Assembly (NCBI GenBank): GCA_013203525.1
Contig: JABMQB010000119.1
Coordinates: 1-7,018 of the forward strand
Length of the DNA stretch: 7,018 nt
Source of the DNA: Mariniphaga sp.
GTDB lineage: Bacteria; Bacteroidota; Bacteroidia; Bacteroidales; Prolixibacteraceae
Direction of reading: 5' to 3'
Shown: piece after piece, positions 1 through 6,559 of the stretch
How the letters are laid out: each line of letters begins with the position of its first letter
How positions within the stretch are numbered: position 1 is the first letter of the stretch
Translations under genes and position numbers: made by a program
The notes under the pieces: generated by a model
Database searches by the model: none
What the model saw: only the letters and a program-made list of their open reading frames with translations
Told to the model about the DNA's origin: nothing

Positions 1-6
1 ATAGTG

Positions 7-657
7 ATGCAAAAAGAAAAAGACATAAAACAAGTTCCGGAACCAACAATAAAAAGGTTGCCGGTATACTTGCACTATTTAATTAAAGCGCGTGAAGAAG
101 GCGCGATGAATATATCTGCTCCGGCTATTGCCAAAGAGCTAAACCTTGATCCTACTCAAGTTGTTAAAGACCTGGCTTACACAGGCATTAGGGGACGGCC
201 AAAAATTGGTTATAATATATATGAATTAATACATTTTGTTGAGGAATACCTGGGTTTTAACAAAGTAAATAAAGCTTTTCTTGTCGGAGCCGGGAACCTG
301 GGATCAGCACTTATGGCATATCAGGCAGGCCAGACATTAGGCTTAAAAATTCTTGCTGCCTTTGATGTTTCCATTGAAAAAATCGGAAGTAAAACAGGGC
401 AGGTAAATGTCCTTAACATGAAAAACTTCAGTGAAATGGTTAAACGCCTGGACGTAACAATAGGAATATTAACAACACCTGGATCAGTTGCACAATCGGC
501 TGCTGATGAAATGGTAAAAGCCGGCATAAAAGCAATCTGGAACTTAACACCGGCATACCTGAAATTGCCTGATAACATAGTAGTTCAGAACACTTCTATG
601 TACTCAAATGTTGCTGTTCTTTTAAAACGGCTTGAACATTCTGAAAACATCATTTAG
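7..657 (+). CDS. rex: Redox-sensing transcriptional repressor Rex
   Basis: Rex is a cytoplasmic dimeric repressor that releases DNA when the NADH/NAD+ ratio rises, controlling fermentative and respiratory genes. Residue numbers here count from a GTG at 4, three bases upstream of the ATG. The N-terminus (about 14-75) is a winged helix: IKRLPVYLHYL, then a helix-turn-helix near 36-56 and the wing GRPKIGYNIYEL. A Rossmann domain follows, with the dinucleotide loop GAGNLGSAL (95-103), AAFD with its acidic residue at 121, and the C-terminal swapped-helix region after WNLTPAYLKLP. Length (216 residues) is normal. The recognition helix reads VVKDLAYTG where most Rex proteins have IRKDLSYFG; I recall similar variants in Bacteroidota Rex. 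I chose ATG 7 over GTG 4, but the leader lies outside the window, so the start is uncertain. No Rex-type operator (TTGTGAA-n4-TTCACAA) was seen in the window. Confidence 0.95.
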   Translation: MQKEKDIKQVPEPTIKRLPVYLHYLIKAREEGAMNISAPAIAKELNLDPTQVVKDLAYTGIRGRPKIGYNIYELIHFVEEYLGFNKVNKAFLVGAGNLGSALMAYQAGQTLGLKILAAFDVSIEKIGSKTGQVNVLNMKNFSEMVKRLDVTIGILTTPGSVAQSAADEMVKAGIKAIWNLTPAYLKLPDNIVVQNTSMYSNVAVLLKRLEHSENII

Positions 658-681
658 TTGGTAACATTTAAAACTTAAAAA

Positions 682-849
682 ATGAAAACTTTAAAATTAC
701 AAATTACTTTTATGATTAATCGAATAAAGAATAATTTCTTTATAAATCATAATTATTTAGTACCTAATAATACTATGCCACAGGAAAATCCAGATTACGA
801 AGAATACCTAATTAACTATAAAAATACAACCCGTTGGCAAACGGTATAA
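682..849 (+). CDS. Possible small ORF, 55 residues, unrecognised
   Basis: An uninterrupted ATG-to-TAA frame begins 24 bases after the rex stop and has an A-rich leader (ACTTAAAAA) of the kind often seen before Bacteroidota starts. The product is basic and asparagine-rich at its N-terminus (MKTLKLQITFMINRIKNNFF) and more acidic in the middle (ENPDYEEY), ending in NTTRWQTV. There is no signal peptide, membrane segment or recognisable motif. In DNA this AT-rich, a 56-codon frame can arise by chance, and the first half looks like translated AT-rich spacer. The rest of 658-902 shows nothing I can support: no tRNA and no strong terminator stem, although rex and the lipoprotein gene converge here. 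Treat this as a weak candidate, a gene remnant or spacer. Confidence 0.22.
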   Translation: MKTLKLQITFMINRIKNNFFINHNYLVPNNTMPQENPDYEEYLINYKNTTRWQTV

Positions 850-902
850 AAGTAACTAAATAAATAATCTGATTTGAACTACATGGTTTTCACACCGCGT
901 GG

Positions 903-1640
903 CTATAAAGTAATTGTTTTTGAAACAATATATTTATTCCGGTATTGCGTAAAATAAACAGCTGTAATAGTAACACTCTTTGTATCTACAGGAACAAGTA
1001 CTTCACCAAGCCCTCTAACAACTTGCAAGCCCTTTAAACCATCAGGCAAATATTTTCCTTCAACCAGGTCGCCCAAATAAAAATCAACTTTTTTAGCTTT
1101 ATTCGATAATTGTGCTGTGATATAAATATTTGCCCCTGCCCTATTCGAATTTACAATGAGATCGGGAAGTTTAACAGGTTTGCCAGAATCTTTGAACTCT
1201 TTTAAACCTATAGCAGTCAATCCATCTTTATATTCATATTCAGCTTGAAGTACACCATTTTTATGATATCGGTTACAGATTCCGTTTAGAGCATCATTTT
1301 TATATGTTTGCTCTTTCCAAACAACCGGTTTCACTTTTGCAACATCCGGATAATAGGTATATGCAACACCTTGCCTTTTTCCATAACTATATGGGATTTC
1401 TGAATAAAGGCTTCCATGTTGATAAAAACGTTTCTGAACACCATGTTTCATATTTGTACCACGAAATACCGGAACTTCATATTCAATTAAGCTTGGATTA
1501 CTTTCAAATACTTTTTTAGCAACTACAATACTATCAACAGTAACCTCAGATTCATTCTTTGAGTTTTTGTTTTTCTGATTATTCACACAAGCACTGGAAA
1601 CAATAATCATTATCAGAAGTATAAGTAGAAAAGGTTTCAT
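903..1640 (-). CDS. MORN-like repeat lipoprotein
   Basis: A predicted surface or periplasmic lipoprotein of 245 residues with unknown partner. A short N-terminus and hydrophobic stretch (LLILLIMIIV) lead into the lipobox SSAC, so Cys18 should be lipidated. An Asn/Lys/Glu-rich tether follows (about 19-35). Residues about 66-155 contain degenerate MORN-type units of the pattern hG...yy.nG.l..e..Y.dG: HGVQKRFYQHGSLYSEIPY, then NGICNRYHKNGVLQAEYEYKDG, separated by a less regular unit. This is the repeat class in proteins often auto-annotated as 'YwqK family antitoxin', a name that says little about function. The C-terminal part (about 160-245) is probably beta-rich with no recognised domain. The gene is monocistronic, divergent from the pseudouridine synthase gene, and has its own TAnnTTTG promoter 26 bases upstream of the ATG. 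A role in envelope interactions is only inference. Confidence 0.82.
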   Translation of the reverse strand: MKPFLLILLIMIIVSSACVNNQKNKNSKNESEVTVDSIVVAKKVFESNPSLIEYEVPVFRGTNMKHGVQKRFYQHGSLYSEIPYSYGKRQGVAYTYYPDVAKVKPVVWKEQTYKNDALNGICNRYHKNGVLQAEYEYKDGLTAIGLKEFKDSGKPVKLPDLIVNSNRAGANIYITAQLSNKAKKVDFYLGDLVEGKYLPDGLKGLQVVRGLGEVLVPVDTKSVTITAVYFTQYRNKYIVSKTITL

Positions 1641-1666
1641 AATGTTGATTTATTTGGATTTACAAC

Positions 1667-1674
1667 CAAAGGTA
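1667..1674 (-). promoter_or_regulatory. Bacteroidota -7 promoter element for the lipoprotein gene
   Basis: On the minus strand the sequence reads TACCTTTG, an exact match to the TAnnTTTG element of the Bacteroidota primary sigma factor. It lies 26 bases upstream of the lipoprotein ATG, which would give a leader of roughly 15-20 bases. I saw no clear TTTG -33 element at the usual distance, so support rests on the -7 match and its position. Confidence 0.6.
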
Positions 1675-1777
1675 TGAATTATGCTTAATAAAAGGGGCGT
1701 TTTATAATTTCTAATACATCCGATTCTCTTTTTTTAAAAAGTTTTACGCGTGATAAAAAAACACCGATTAATTAGGG

Positions 1778-1785
1778 TACTTTTG
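1778..1785 (+). promoter_or_regulatory. Bacteroidota -7 promoter element for the pseudouridine synthase / RNase H unit
   Basis: TACTTTTG matches TAnnTTTG exactly and sits 24 bases upstream of the ATG at 1810, almost the same distance as in the divergent promoter on the other strand. No convincing -33 TTTG was found upstream, where the sequence is an A-tract. The next gene, at 2731, has no promoter match in its 12-base gap, so this element probably serves both genes. Confidence 0.6.
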
Positions 1786-1809
1786 TTTCAATATTTGTAA
1801 TTAAATTTC

Positions 1810-2718
1810 ATGAATCGAAAATTCAGCAAAAACAGGTCCAATCCCGGATTAAAAAAAGAAACATTTTTACTTGTTTCTGAAGAAACTCTCCTTTTGGAAT
1901 TTCTGATTGCAAAAATGCCTCATAAGAGTAAAAATAACATTAAATCTTTATTAAAAAACAAACAGGTTTTAGTTGATGGGGAGGTTGTTACACAGTATAA
2001 CGAACCTATTCGCGAAGGTCAAAAAATTGAATTTAGTTCTGAACGAATTCCGAAGGAGAAGGAATTTCGCGATTATAATATTATACATGAAGACCATGAC
2101 CTGATAGTGGTTGAAAAACGGGCAGGGTTGCTTTCTATGGCAACCGATAAAGAAAAACAAGCCACGATTTATAGCATGCTCAGTATTCATGTAAAGAAAC
2201 AAAATCCAGCGAATAAGATATTTATTGTGCATCGCCTCGACCGCGAAACGTCTGGGCTTATGTTATTTGCCAAAAGTGAAGAAGTAAAATTTCAATTGCA
2301 GGAATCGTGGAATGAAACAATAATTGAAAGAGCTTATATTGCAGTGGTTGAGGGTGAAGTCAAAGAATCCAAAGGAACTATAAATTCATATCTTTTTGAA
2401 GGGAATTCATTTAAAATGCATTCATCACAAAATCCTGAAAAAGGGCAAAAAGCTGTTACGCATTTTAAGGTTATTAAAAAGAACAAGTATTATTCGTTAC
2501 TAAAGGTAAATCTTGAAACAGGACGTAAAAACCAGATTCGTGTGCACATGATGGATATCGGGCATCCAATTGTTGGAGATAAAAAATACGGTGCTGCAAC
2601 TCATCCTATAAAAAGGCTTGGGCTCCATGCACAAAGCCTTTCATTTATTCATCCTACTTCCGGAAAGAAAATGGAGTTTGAATCAAAAAATCCCAGGGCT
2701 TTTTCTCGATTATTCTAG
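1810..2718 (+). CDS. RluA-family RNA pseudouridine synthase
   Basis: This enzyme converts specific uridines in structured RNA (rRNA or tRNA) to pseudouridine in the cytoplasm. Residues about 22-78 form an S4 RNA-binding domain, with the typical ...LLKNKQVLVDGEVV...IREGQKIEF ending. The catalytic domain runs from about 90 to the end. It holds the RluA-family signature HRLDRETSGL (141-150) with catalytic Asp144, the conserved ERAYIAVVEG stretch (173-182), LETGRKNQIRVHM (235-247) and the GLHA motif (271-274). Length (302) suits an S4-containing RluA/RluD-type protein. Which RNA position it modifies cannot be read from sequence alone, so no symbol is given. The leader lacks a strong ribosome-binding site, but the start follows the promoter element by 24 bases. 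The first 18 residues are basic and probably disordered. Confidence 0.93.
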   Translation: MNRKFSKNRSNPGLKKETFLLVSEETLLLEFLIAKMPHKSKNNIKSLLKNKQVLVDGEVVTQYNEPIREGQKIEFSSERIPKEKEFRDYNIIHEDHDLIVVEKRAGLLSMATDKEKQATIYSMLSIHVKKQNPANKIFIVHRLDRETSGLMLFAKSEEVKFQLQESWNETIIERAYIAVVEGEVKESKGTINSYLFEGNSFKMHSSQNPEKGQKAVTHFKVIKKNKYYSLLKVNLETGRKNQIRVHMMDIGHPIVGDKKYGAATHPIKRLGLHAQSLSFIHPTSGKKMEFESKNPRAFSRLF

Positions 2719-2730
2719 TTATGGTATTAA

Positions 2731-3213
2731 ATGATTGAAGTTTTACTTTTTACTGATGGTAGTGTAAATACCAAAACCAATGCTGGTTATGGGGCTTATC
2801 TGATTGTTACAGAAAAAAGCATTCCTTTAGAATCATTAAAAGCTGGAATAAAAGTGAGAACCTTTGAAAATACAACTTCTACAAAACTTGAGTTACAAAC
2901 GTTGCTGTGGGCACTGAGTGAAATTGAACTTTCAGGTAGAAAAGTAATTATCTATACTGATTCACAGAATATTATTGGCTTGCCCGAAAGACGTGAACGT
3001 TTTGAAAAGACTGATTATCATTCAAAAAATAACCGAAAAATTACTAATGCAGAGTTGTATAAAGAATTTTATCACATCACCGATCAATTGGAATGTGAAT
3101 TTGTTAAAGTGCAGGGACATCAGCGTTCAAAACAAAAAGATGAAATTGCCCGAATATTTACTTTAGTAGACCGGGCTTCGCGGAAGGCATTGAGAGCTTT
3201 TAAAAAACAATAA
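2731..3213 (+). CDS. RNase H-fold protein (RNase HI-like)
   Basis: A 160-residue protein with the complete acidic active site of RNase H, which cleaves the RNA strand of RNA-DNA hybrids. Visible elements in order: LLFTDGS with Asp9; a Gly/Tyr strand (GYGAYLIV); TKLELQTLLWAL with Glu54; IIYTDSQ with Asp77; an amphipathic stretch (NAELYKEFYHITDQL); FVKVQGHQ with His130, the flexible-loop histidine; and LVDRASRKALR with Asp147. The order D-E-D-H-D is that of classical RNase HI, but the first strand has FTDGSVNTKTNAGYGAY rather than TDGSCLGNPGPGG, and the His-to-Asp spacing is 17 rather than about 10 residues. It is therefore a divergent subfamily and may have another hybrid or nucleic-acid substrate. 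It begins 12 bases after the pseudouridine synthase stop and is probably co-transcribed. Its end faces the SIR2-like gene 7 bases away. Confidence 0.85.
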   Translation: MIEVLLFTDGSVNTKTNAGYGAYLIVTEKSIPLESLKAGIKVRTFENTTSTKLELQTLLWALSEIELSGRKVIIYTDSQNIIGLPERRERFEKTDYHSKNNRKITNAELYKEFYHITDQLECEFVKVQGHQRSKQKDEIARIFTLVDRASRKALRAFKKQ

Positions 3214-3220
3214 CTGATTT

Positions 3221-4381
3221 CTAATCCAAAAACATTTCACTCAATATTGCAGGAATGTGTTCGAATTTTTCGAACCAAATTGGTTCAATTCCTAACTGCC
3301 CTAAAACAAATTCCTGTTGACCACGTTCAAGTATTTTAACCTGCTCAATAATCCCTGAAATTTCTTGCTGATAAATAGGGTCGTTTGTACCCATCCTACT
3401 TGATTTTATTCCCGGATAATCGGATTTTATTCCCGGATGGCTGAAAAATATACTGCCTCCTTCCATTTGCTCACTTTTTATCCCACTTCTTCGAAATTTA
3501 TCCAGAAGCTCTTTAGCCCTTTCATGGATATCATCCAGGACATCCTCTTTTGGTGGGCTTTGATCGGGAATCTGCAACAGAGCATAATTACGGTTATTTA
3601 TGGGTGAATTCCTAACTGCATCCAATAGTCTTCGCATATTCCTGTCCGAAAGAGATAAACCAACCATAATGCCAACTGAATTTGACATTTTCTGAACCTG
3701 TATCAGGTTTGACCAATTATAAGCATTATTTGAAATCTGATGATATTGGTCTTCGGTAAAAATAATTTCAGATCCATGAGAACTATCGGTATAATTATCT
3801 AGTGGGACATAACCGTGTACATGAAAAATTGGGAGTTCTTCTTCGTATGATTGGTTTGCAGCGTAAATTGATTTGTGAAGAAAGCCCTTTAAAGCAATCT
3901 CGAGCAGGTTATCGTAATTGTATGTAATTACAGAATTTATGCCCCTATGAGGTAATTCACACAATTCAGCAATTGCTTTTAATGTTTGATTTTCATACCT
4001 GATATAATCTCCATTAATAAACGGATAAGGCACATTATAGTCATCAATCATACTACCGTATAATGTTGTATGTAGAAGATCAATAAACTCACTATGATCC
4101 TGGTCGACAAAATATTTTTGAATTTTACGAGCTATAATTTCAAGCGGCTCTGAACTGTTTTTCAGGTACCACTCGGCAATAGCATACAGGTAATTGGAAT
4201 AAGGCCTCCACCCATTCATTTCCTGCTTACTAATAGTAGAAAAATACATCGCCAGTATCAGTTTCTCCCATGATGGCAGGTTGTTATCAACTGATACACC
4301 TGCGCCAAGGTAAAAGGTAATATTTTTCTTTTTAAAATTATCGCGGCAGATTTTTTTGATTTCATTATTAAGGTAAGGCAT
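3221..4381 (-). CDS. Stand-alone SIR2-like (SIR2_2-type) NAD-binding protein, candidate defence NADase
   Basis: A 386-residue cytoplasmic protein with all hallmarks of the SIR2-like fold. These are FYLGAGVS (23-30), the NAD-binding loop; VITYNYDNLLE (151-161), with the Asn and Asp that act in catalysis in this family; FHVHG (186-190), with the catalytic-type His189; IIFTEDQYH (206-214); and VGLSLSDRNMRRLLD (240-254). No sirtuin zinc-binding cysteine cluster is present, which argues against a classical protein deacetylase. Proteins of this branch serve as NAD-depleting effectors in several anti-phage systems (Thoeris ThsA, DSR, SIR2-HerA, SIR2-Argonaute), but no partner gene is visible here. 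The C-terminus (about 343-386, ending GIEPIWFEKFEHIPAIL) resembles that of other SIR2_2 proteins. Between the two lies a linker with three GIKS motifs. It follows the ABC/LolA operon on the same strand after 98 bases. I found no exact promoter element, so its transcription is unclear. Function is inferred from family membership. Confidence 0.85.
   Translation of the reverse strand: MPYLNNEIKKICRDNFKKKNITFYLGAGVSVDNNLPSWEKLILAMYFSTISKQEMNGWRPYSNYLYAIAEWYLKNSSEPLEIIARKIQKYFVDQDHSEFIDLLHTTLYGSMIDDYNVPYPFINGDYIRYENQTLKAIAELCELPHRGINSVITYNYDNLLEIALKGFLHKSIYAANQSYEEELPIFHVHGYVPLDNYTDSSHGSEIIFTEDQYHQISNNAYNWSNLIQVQKMSNSVGIMVGLSLSDRNMRRLLDAVRNSPINNRNYALLQIPDQSPPKEDVLDDIHERAKELLDKFRRSGIKSEQMEGGSIFFSHPGIKSDYPGIKSSRMGTNDPIYQQEISGIIEQVKILERGQQEFVLGQLGIEPIWFEKFEHIPAILSEMFLD
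3402..3438 (-). repeat. 21-base in-frame tandem repeat in the SIR2-like gene
   Basis: The same 16-base string occurs at 3402-3417 and 3423-3438, exactly 21 bases apart. It encodes adjacent heptapeptides PGIKSDY (316-322) and PGIKSSR (323-329). A third, diverged GIKS copy (residues 300-303, within SGIKSEQ) lies near 3473-3487. The repeat is in the linker between the SIR2-like domain and the conserved C-terminal segment, and each added or lost unit would keep the frame. Confidence 0.75.
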
Positions 4382-4479
4382 GGTGTATTGATTTTTAGGA
4401 TTAAATAATTATAATATAAAAAGCAATACGGGAATTAGGCTTTGATGTTACAACAAAAGTTATCAAATACCAAAACACA

Positions 4480-5214
4480 TTATTGTTTCAACGCCGCCTT
4501 TGTAAACAGATATTCCTCAATATCCTGGTTAAACTTGATACTGGTAATTTTGAATTCTGTACCATCTCCTTGTTTTAGCATGTCTTTATAAACAATAATA
4601 CGTGGGAACCATCGCCCCTCGATTTGAACAACATCACTTAAAGTTGAACGTTTTAATAACTGCCCGCTTTTAGCAAACAATTCTTCTTTTAATGGAACAT
4701 ACCTTTCTGAGTCTATCCAGACTTTACGGCTGGCATACGAAACATCGTCCACTTTAGCTGTTAACTCCAATATCCATGTTTGCCTGCTATCAATTTCCTC
4801 GTTGCCCACAACTGCGGCGTTATACATATCTGTCAGCTTCCGGTCATCCATCATATCTTCATAAGACAGGTCGGAGCCCATAACCGATTGGCGTAGCATA
4901 TGCCCCGAAATTTGTATAGTACGGTCGGTTGAAGGAGAATAAATCCAAAGTTGGTTTTCGAGTTTAAGCATTTTTGTACCTTGCTCACGAGCCGGTGTAA
5001 GATATTCGGAAAACGATTTTTTATCGCCTACCGAGTAAGAAACTGATGTCATGGTACGGCTTTTCCTTTTTCCGTGGATTGTCATCGATGATTCAAATAT
5101 CCTGTTTTCTGATGACATGTTTTTATCTACCCGGTCGAGTATTTCATCGGCATTGGGCTGGCCAAAGCTTAAGGATACTATGGCTACTAATATGGTTGTT
5201 ATGATTGATTTCAT
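4480..5214 (-). CDS. Periplasmic LolA-like outer-membrane lipoprotein-sorting protein
   Basis: A secreted 244-residue protein of the LolA_like group (the uncharacterised TP0789-type family), expected to shuttle lipoproteins or another lipidic cargo across the periplasm. Residues 1 to about 18 are a signal peptide (MKSIITTILVAIVSLSFG) without a lipobox cysteine, so the mature form should be soluble. The mature part shows DEILDRVDKNM (23-33), then the family-typical core: PAREQGTKMLKLENQLWIY (74-92) and MGSDLSYEDM (112-121). Paired strands LELTAKVDD and RKVWIDSERYVPLKEELF follow, ending EEYLFTKAALK. Length is normal for the family. It lies directly downstream of two FtsX-like permeases, the usual arrangement for this family, which suggests delivery of cargo released by the ABC machine. 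No promoter match is found in the 70-base spacer, so co-transcription is likely. Its start is preceded by an A-run and the heptad array. Confidence 0.87.
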   Translation of the reverse strand: MKSIITTILVAIVSLSFGQPNADEILDRVDKNMSSENRIFESSMTIHGKRKSRTMTSVSYSVGDKKSFSEYLTPAREQGTKMLKLENQLWIYSPSTDRTIQISGHMLRQSVMGSDLSYEDMMDDRKLTDMYNAAVVGNEEIDSRQTWILELTAKVDDVSYASRKVWIDSERYVPLKEELFAKSGQLLKRSTLSDVVQIEGRWFPRIIVYKDMLKQGDGTEFKITSIKFNQDIEEYLFTKAALKQ

Positions 5215-5221
5215 TTTTTTA

Positions 5222-5282
5222 AGTTTTTAGTCATGAGTTTCGAGTTTATTAACTAATTACTCTAGACTCGTAACTAGTTACT
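5222..5282. repeat. Inverted heptad array: four AGTnnnn units then five ACTnnnn units
   Basis: On the plus strand AGT recurs at 5222, 5229, 5236 and 5243, each 7 bases apart. ACT then recurs at 5252, 5259, 5266, 5273 and 5280, again each 7 apart. The inner spacers are TTTT, CATG, TTCG, then AATT, CTAG, CGTA and AGTT, so only the trinucleotide phase is conserved. Because ACT is the complement of AGT, the array is an inverted repeat around 5247-5250, where AGTT-TATT-AACT forms a short hairpin. Outside it, successive 3-4 base pairings are separated by 4x4 mismatched loops. It fills nearly the whole spacer between the second permease and the LolA-like gene and ends 7 bases before the latter's start codon. 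Function is unknown. Confidence 0.8.
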
Positions 5283-5284
5283 AT

Positions 5285-6559
5285 TTATGCTTCCAGTTCT
5301 TTAAATAATTGTGCTGTTTTTCGTTTAAAAATCCCAATACCTGAAAGTGCTGTACCTATTACAGTAGAAATTACTCCCGGTATAAAACCAATATAAAAAT
5401 CGACCGGAGTGATATGTGCCCTGATTTTGGAAGGCATCATCAAAGAAGCTCCCTGCATCATCCCACTTATATCGATACCATAAGTCTGAATCAGGTATGC
5501 AAAAAACAAACCAAGAGCAGTACCTAGAATCGACCCCATAATTCCAATCATTACCGATTCGGCAATCATGGTTATATAAACATGCTTCTTTTCCTCACCA
5601 ATAGCAAGCCTCACCCCTATTTCCCCGTAGCGACGCAAACCGCCTAATAAGCCTGCATTCCACAGTACCAGCGACATGGCAAACATAAAAATAAAAGTTA
5701 CCATCCAGGTCATACCCTGCGACATATCAACAAACATCGACATATTATCCTGATCCCGCAGGCTCAACATAAGAGGTGAATATTCATCCGATGCGTCATT
5801 ATATTCTTTATTAAATGAATTAACAACCAAAGTTGCTTTTTCATTATCGTAATAACTGGATTCAAAAAATCCGGTTATTTCACCAGATGCATCAGTCATA
5901 TCGAGGGCTAACCTTACATCTTCAATATCAGCAATGATAGTTCCACGGTCGAGCATCGCCGAGCCAAACTGAACAGTTCCTGCAACCTTAAAATTATACA
6001 TGGCCATACTTCCGTTCATGGTCGATCCAATCAGGGTTACATCATCGCCAGGATTAACTTTTAGTTTCTGCGAAAACTCTTCACTTAATAAAACTTCGCC
6101 AGCTGTAGATGGCATAGCTCCCCTCACCATCGATTCAGAGATTTTCAGCCTTTCATTTTCTCCACTATCCGTTGATAATAAATCAAGCCCCATTCCCATT
6201 GCTGGTCCCTGGGCTTTGGTTTCTCCATTCTCATCAGGCGCATCAATTAGCCCACCAAATTTTATTCTCGGAACCCATTCAACTTGGGGAAAATTGCTTT
6301 CCAACGTATCAATTAATGAAGTAACCTCCATCAAAGCAAGATCGTTCGGAACCTGATCAACATTATCGGCATACGCATTGGTCATTATCTTAACATGCCC
6401 TGTCGAAAATTTTGCATTCATTTCAATGGTATCGCCCATCACCCCAGTCACATAAGCATGCATCAACACCGAAAGCATAACGCCTGTTGCAACTACAAGC
6501 ACGGGCAATCGGCTCCGGCTTTTGTCACGTAACAATCCTAATAATAAAAACTTAATCAT
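5285..6559 (-). CDS. FtsX-like ABC transporter permease (LolC/E-type), second subunit
   Basis: An inner-membrane permease of 424 residues, expected to pair with the upstream permease and an unseen ATPase in exporting lipoprotein or lipid cargo. Using the start at 6559: residues 1-17 are cytoplasmic (MIKFLLLGLLRDKSRSR) and about 18-40 form the first membrane helix. A large periplasmic domain of the MacB-core type follows (about 41-283, with GEVLLSEEFSQKLKVNPGDDVTLIG near 154-178). The FtsX domain has helices near 284-305, 330-358 and 386-410, with the cytoplasmic coupling loop GLRRYGEIGVRLAIGEE after the second helix. It ends KTAQLFKELEA. The longest open frame begins 20 codons upstream at 6619, but the inner start is better: its ATG overlaps the preceding TGA in ATGA, a good ribosome-binding site lies 8 bases upstream, and MIKFLLLGLLRD is the usual N-terminus of such permeases. 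Confidence 0.92.
   Translation of the reverse strand: MIKFLLLGLLRDKSRSRLPVLVVATGVMLSVLMHAYVTGVMGDTIEMNAKFSTGHVKIMTNAYADNVDQVPNDLALMEVTSLIDTLESNFPQVEWVPRIKFGGLIDAPDENGETKAQGPAMGMGLDLLSTDSGENERLKISESMVRGAMPSTAGEVLLSEEFSQKLKVNPGDDVTLIGSTMNGSMAMYNFKVAGTVQFGSAMLDRGTIIADIEDVRLALDMTDASGEITGFFESSYYDNEKATLVVNSFNKEYNDASDEYSPLMLSLRDQDNMSMFVDMSQGMTWMVTFIFMFAMSLVLWNAGLLGGLRRYGEIGVRLAIGEEKKHVYITMIAESVMIGIMGSILGTALGLFFAYLIQTYGIDISGMMQGASLMMPSKIRAHITPVDFYIGFIPGVISTVIGTALSGIGIFKRKTAQLFKELEA

Noticed and set aside
321..578. Minus-strand open frame inside rex (85 residues)
   Set aside because: Antisense to a well-supported gene with intact Rex motifs; the translation shows no recognisable features.
886..905. 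Possible terminator stem between rex and the lipoprotein gene
   Set aside because: Only a CAC-CGC-GTG pairing of 3 base pairs is available, with no T-run; not a credible terminator.
1304..1519. Plus-strand open frame inside the MORN lipoprotein gene
   Set aside because: Shadow of the lipoprotein gene, with no motif and no promoter or leader.
1969..2232. Minus-strand open frame inside the pseudouridine synthase gene
   Set aside because: It lies opposite conserved RluA-family coding sequence and encodes a low-complexity aromatic-rich product.
2975..3166. Second plus-strand frame inside the RNase H-like gene
   Set aside because: Out of frame with the Asp/Glu active-site gene; no independent support.
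2731..4381. RNase H-like and SIR2-like genes as a two-gene nucleic-acid-sensing defence system
   Set aside because: The genes are convergent, not co-transcribed, and the RNase H-like gene is linked to the pseudouridine synthase instead. Proximity alone does not support a joint system.
4449..4462. Possible promoter for the SIR2-like gene
   Set aside because: The minus strand reads TAACTTTTG, one base too long for TAnnTTTG, and lies about 70 bases upstream of the start. Too weak to list.
6000..6356. Plus-strand 118-residue frame opposite the second permease
   Set aside because: Antisense shadow of the MacB-type periplasmic domain; serine/proline-rich with no known motif.
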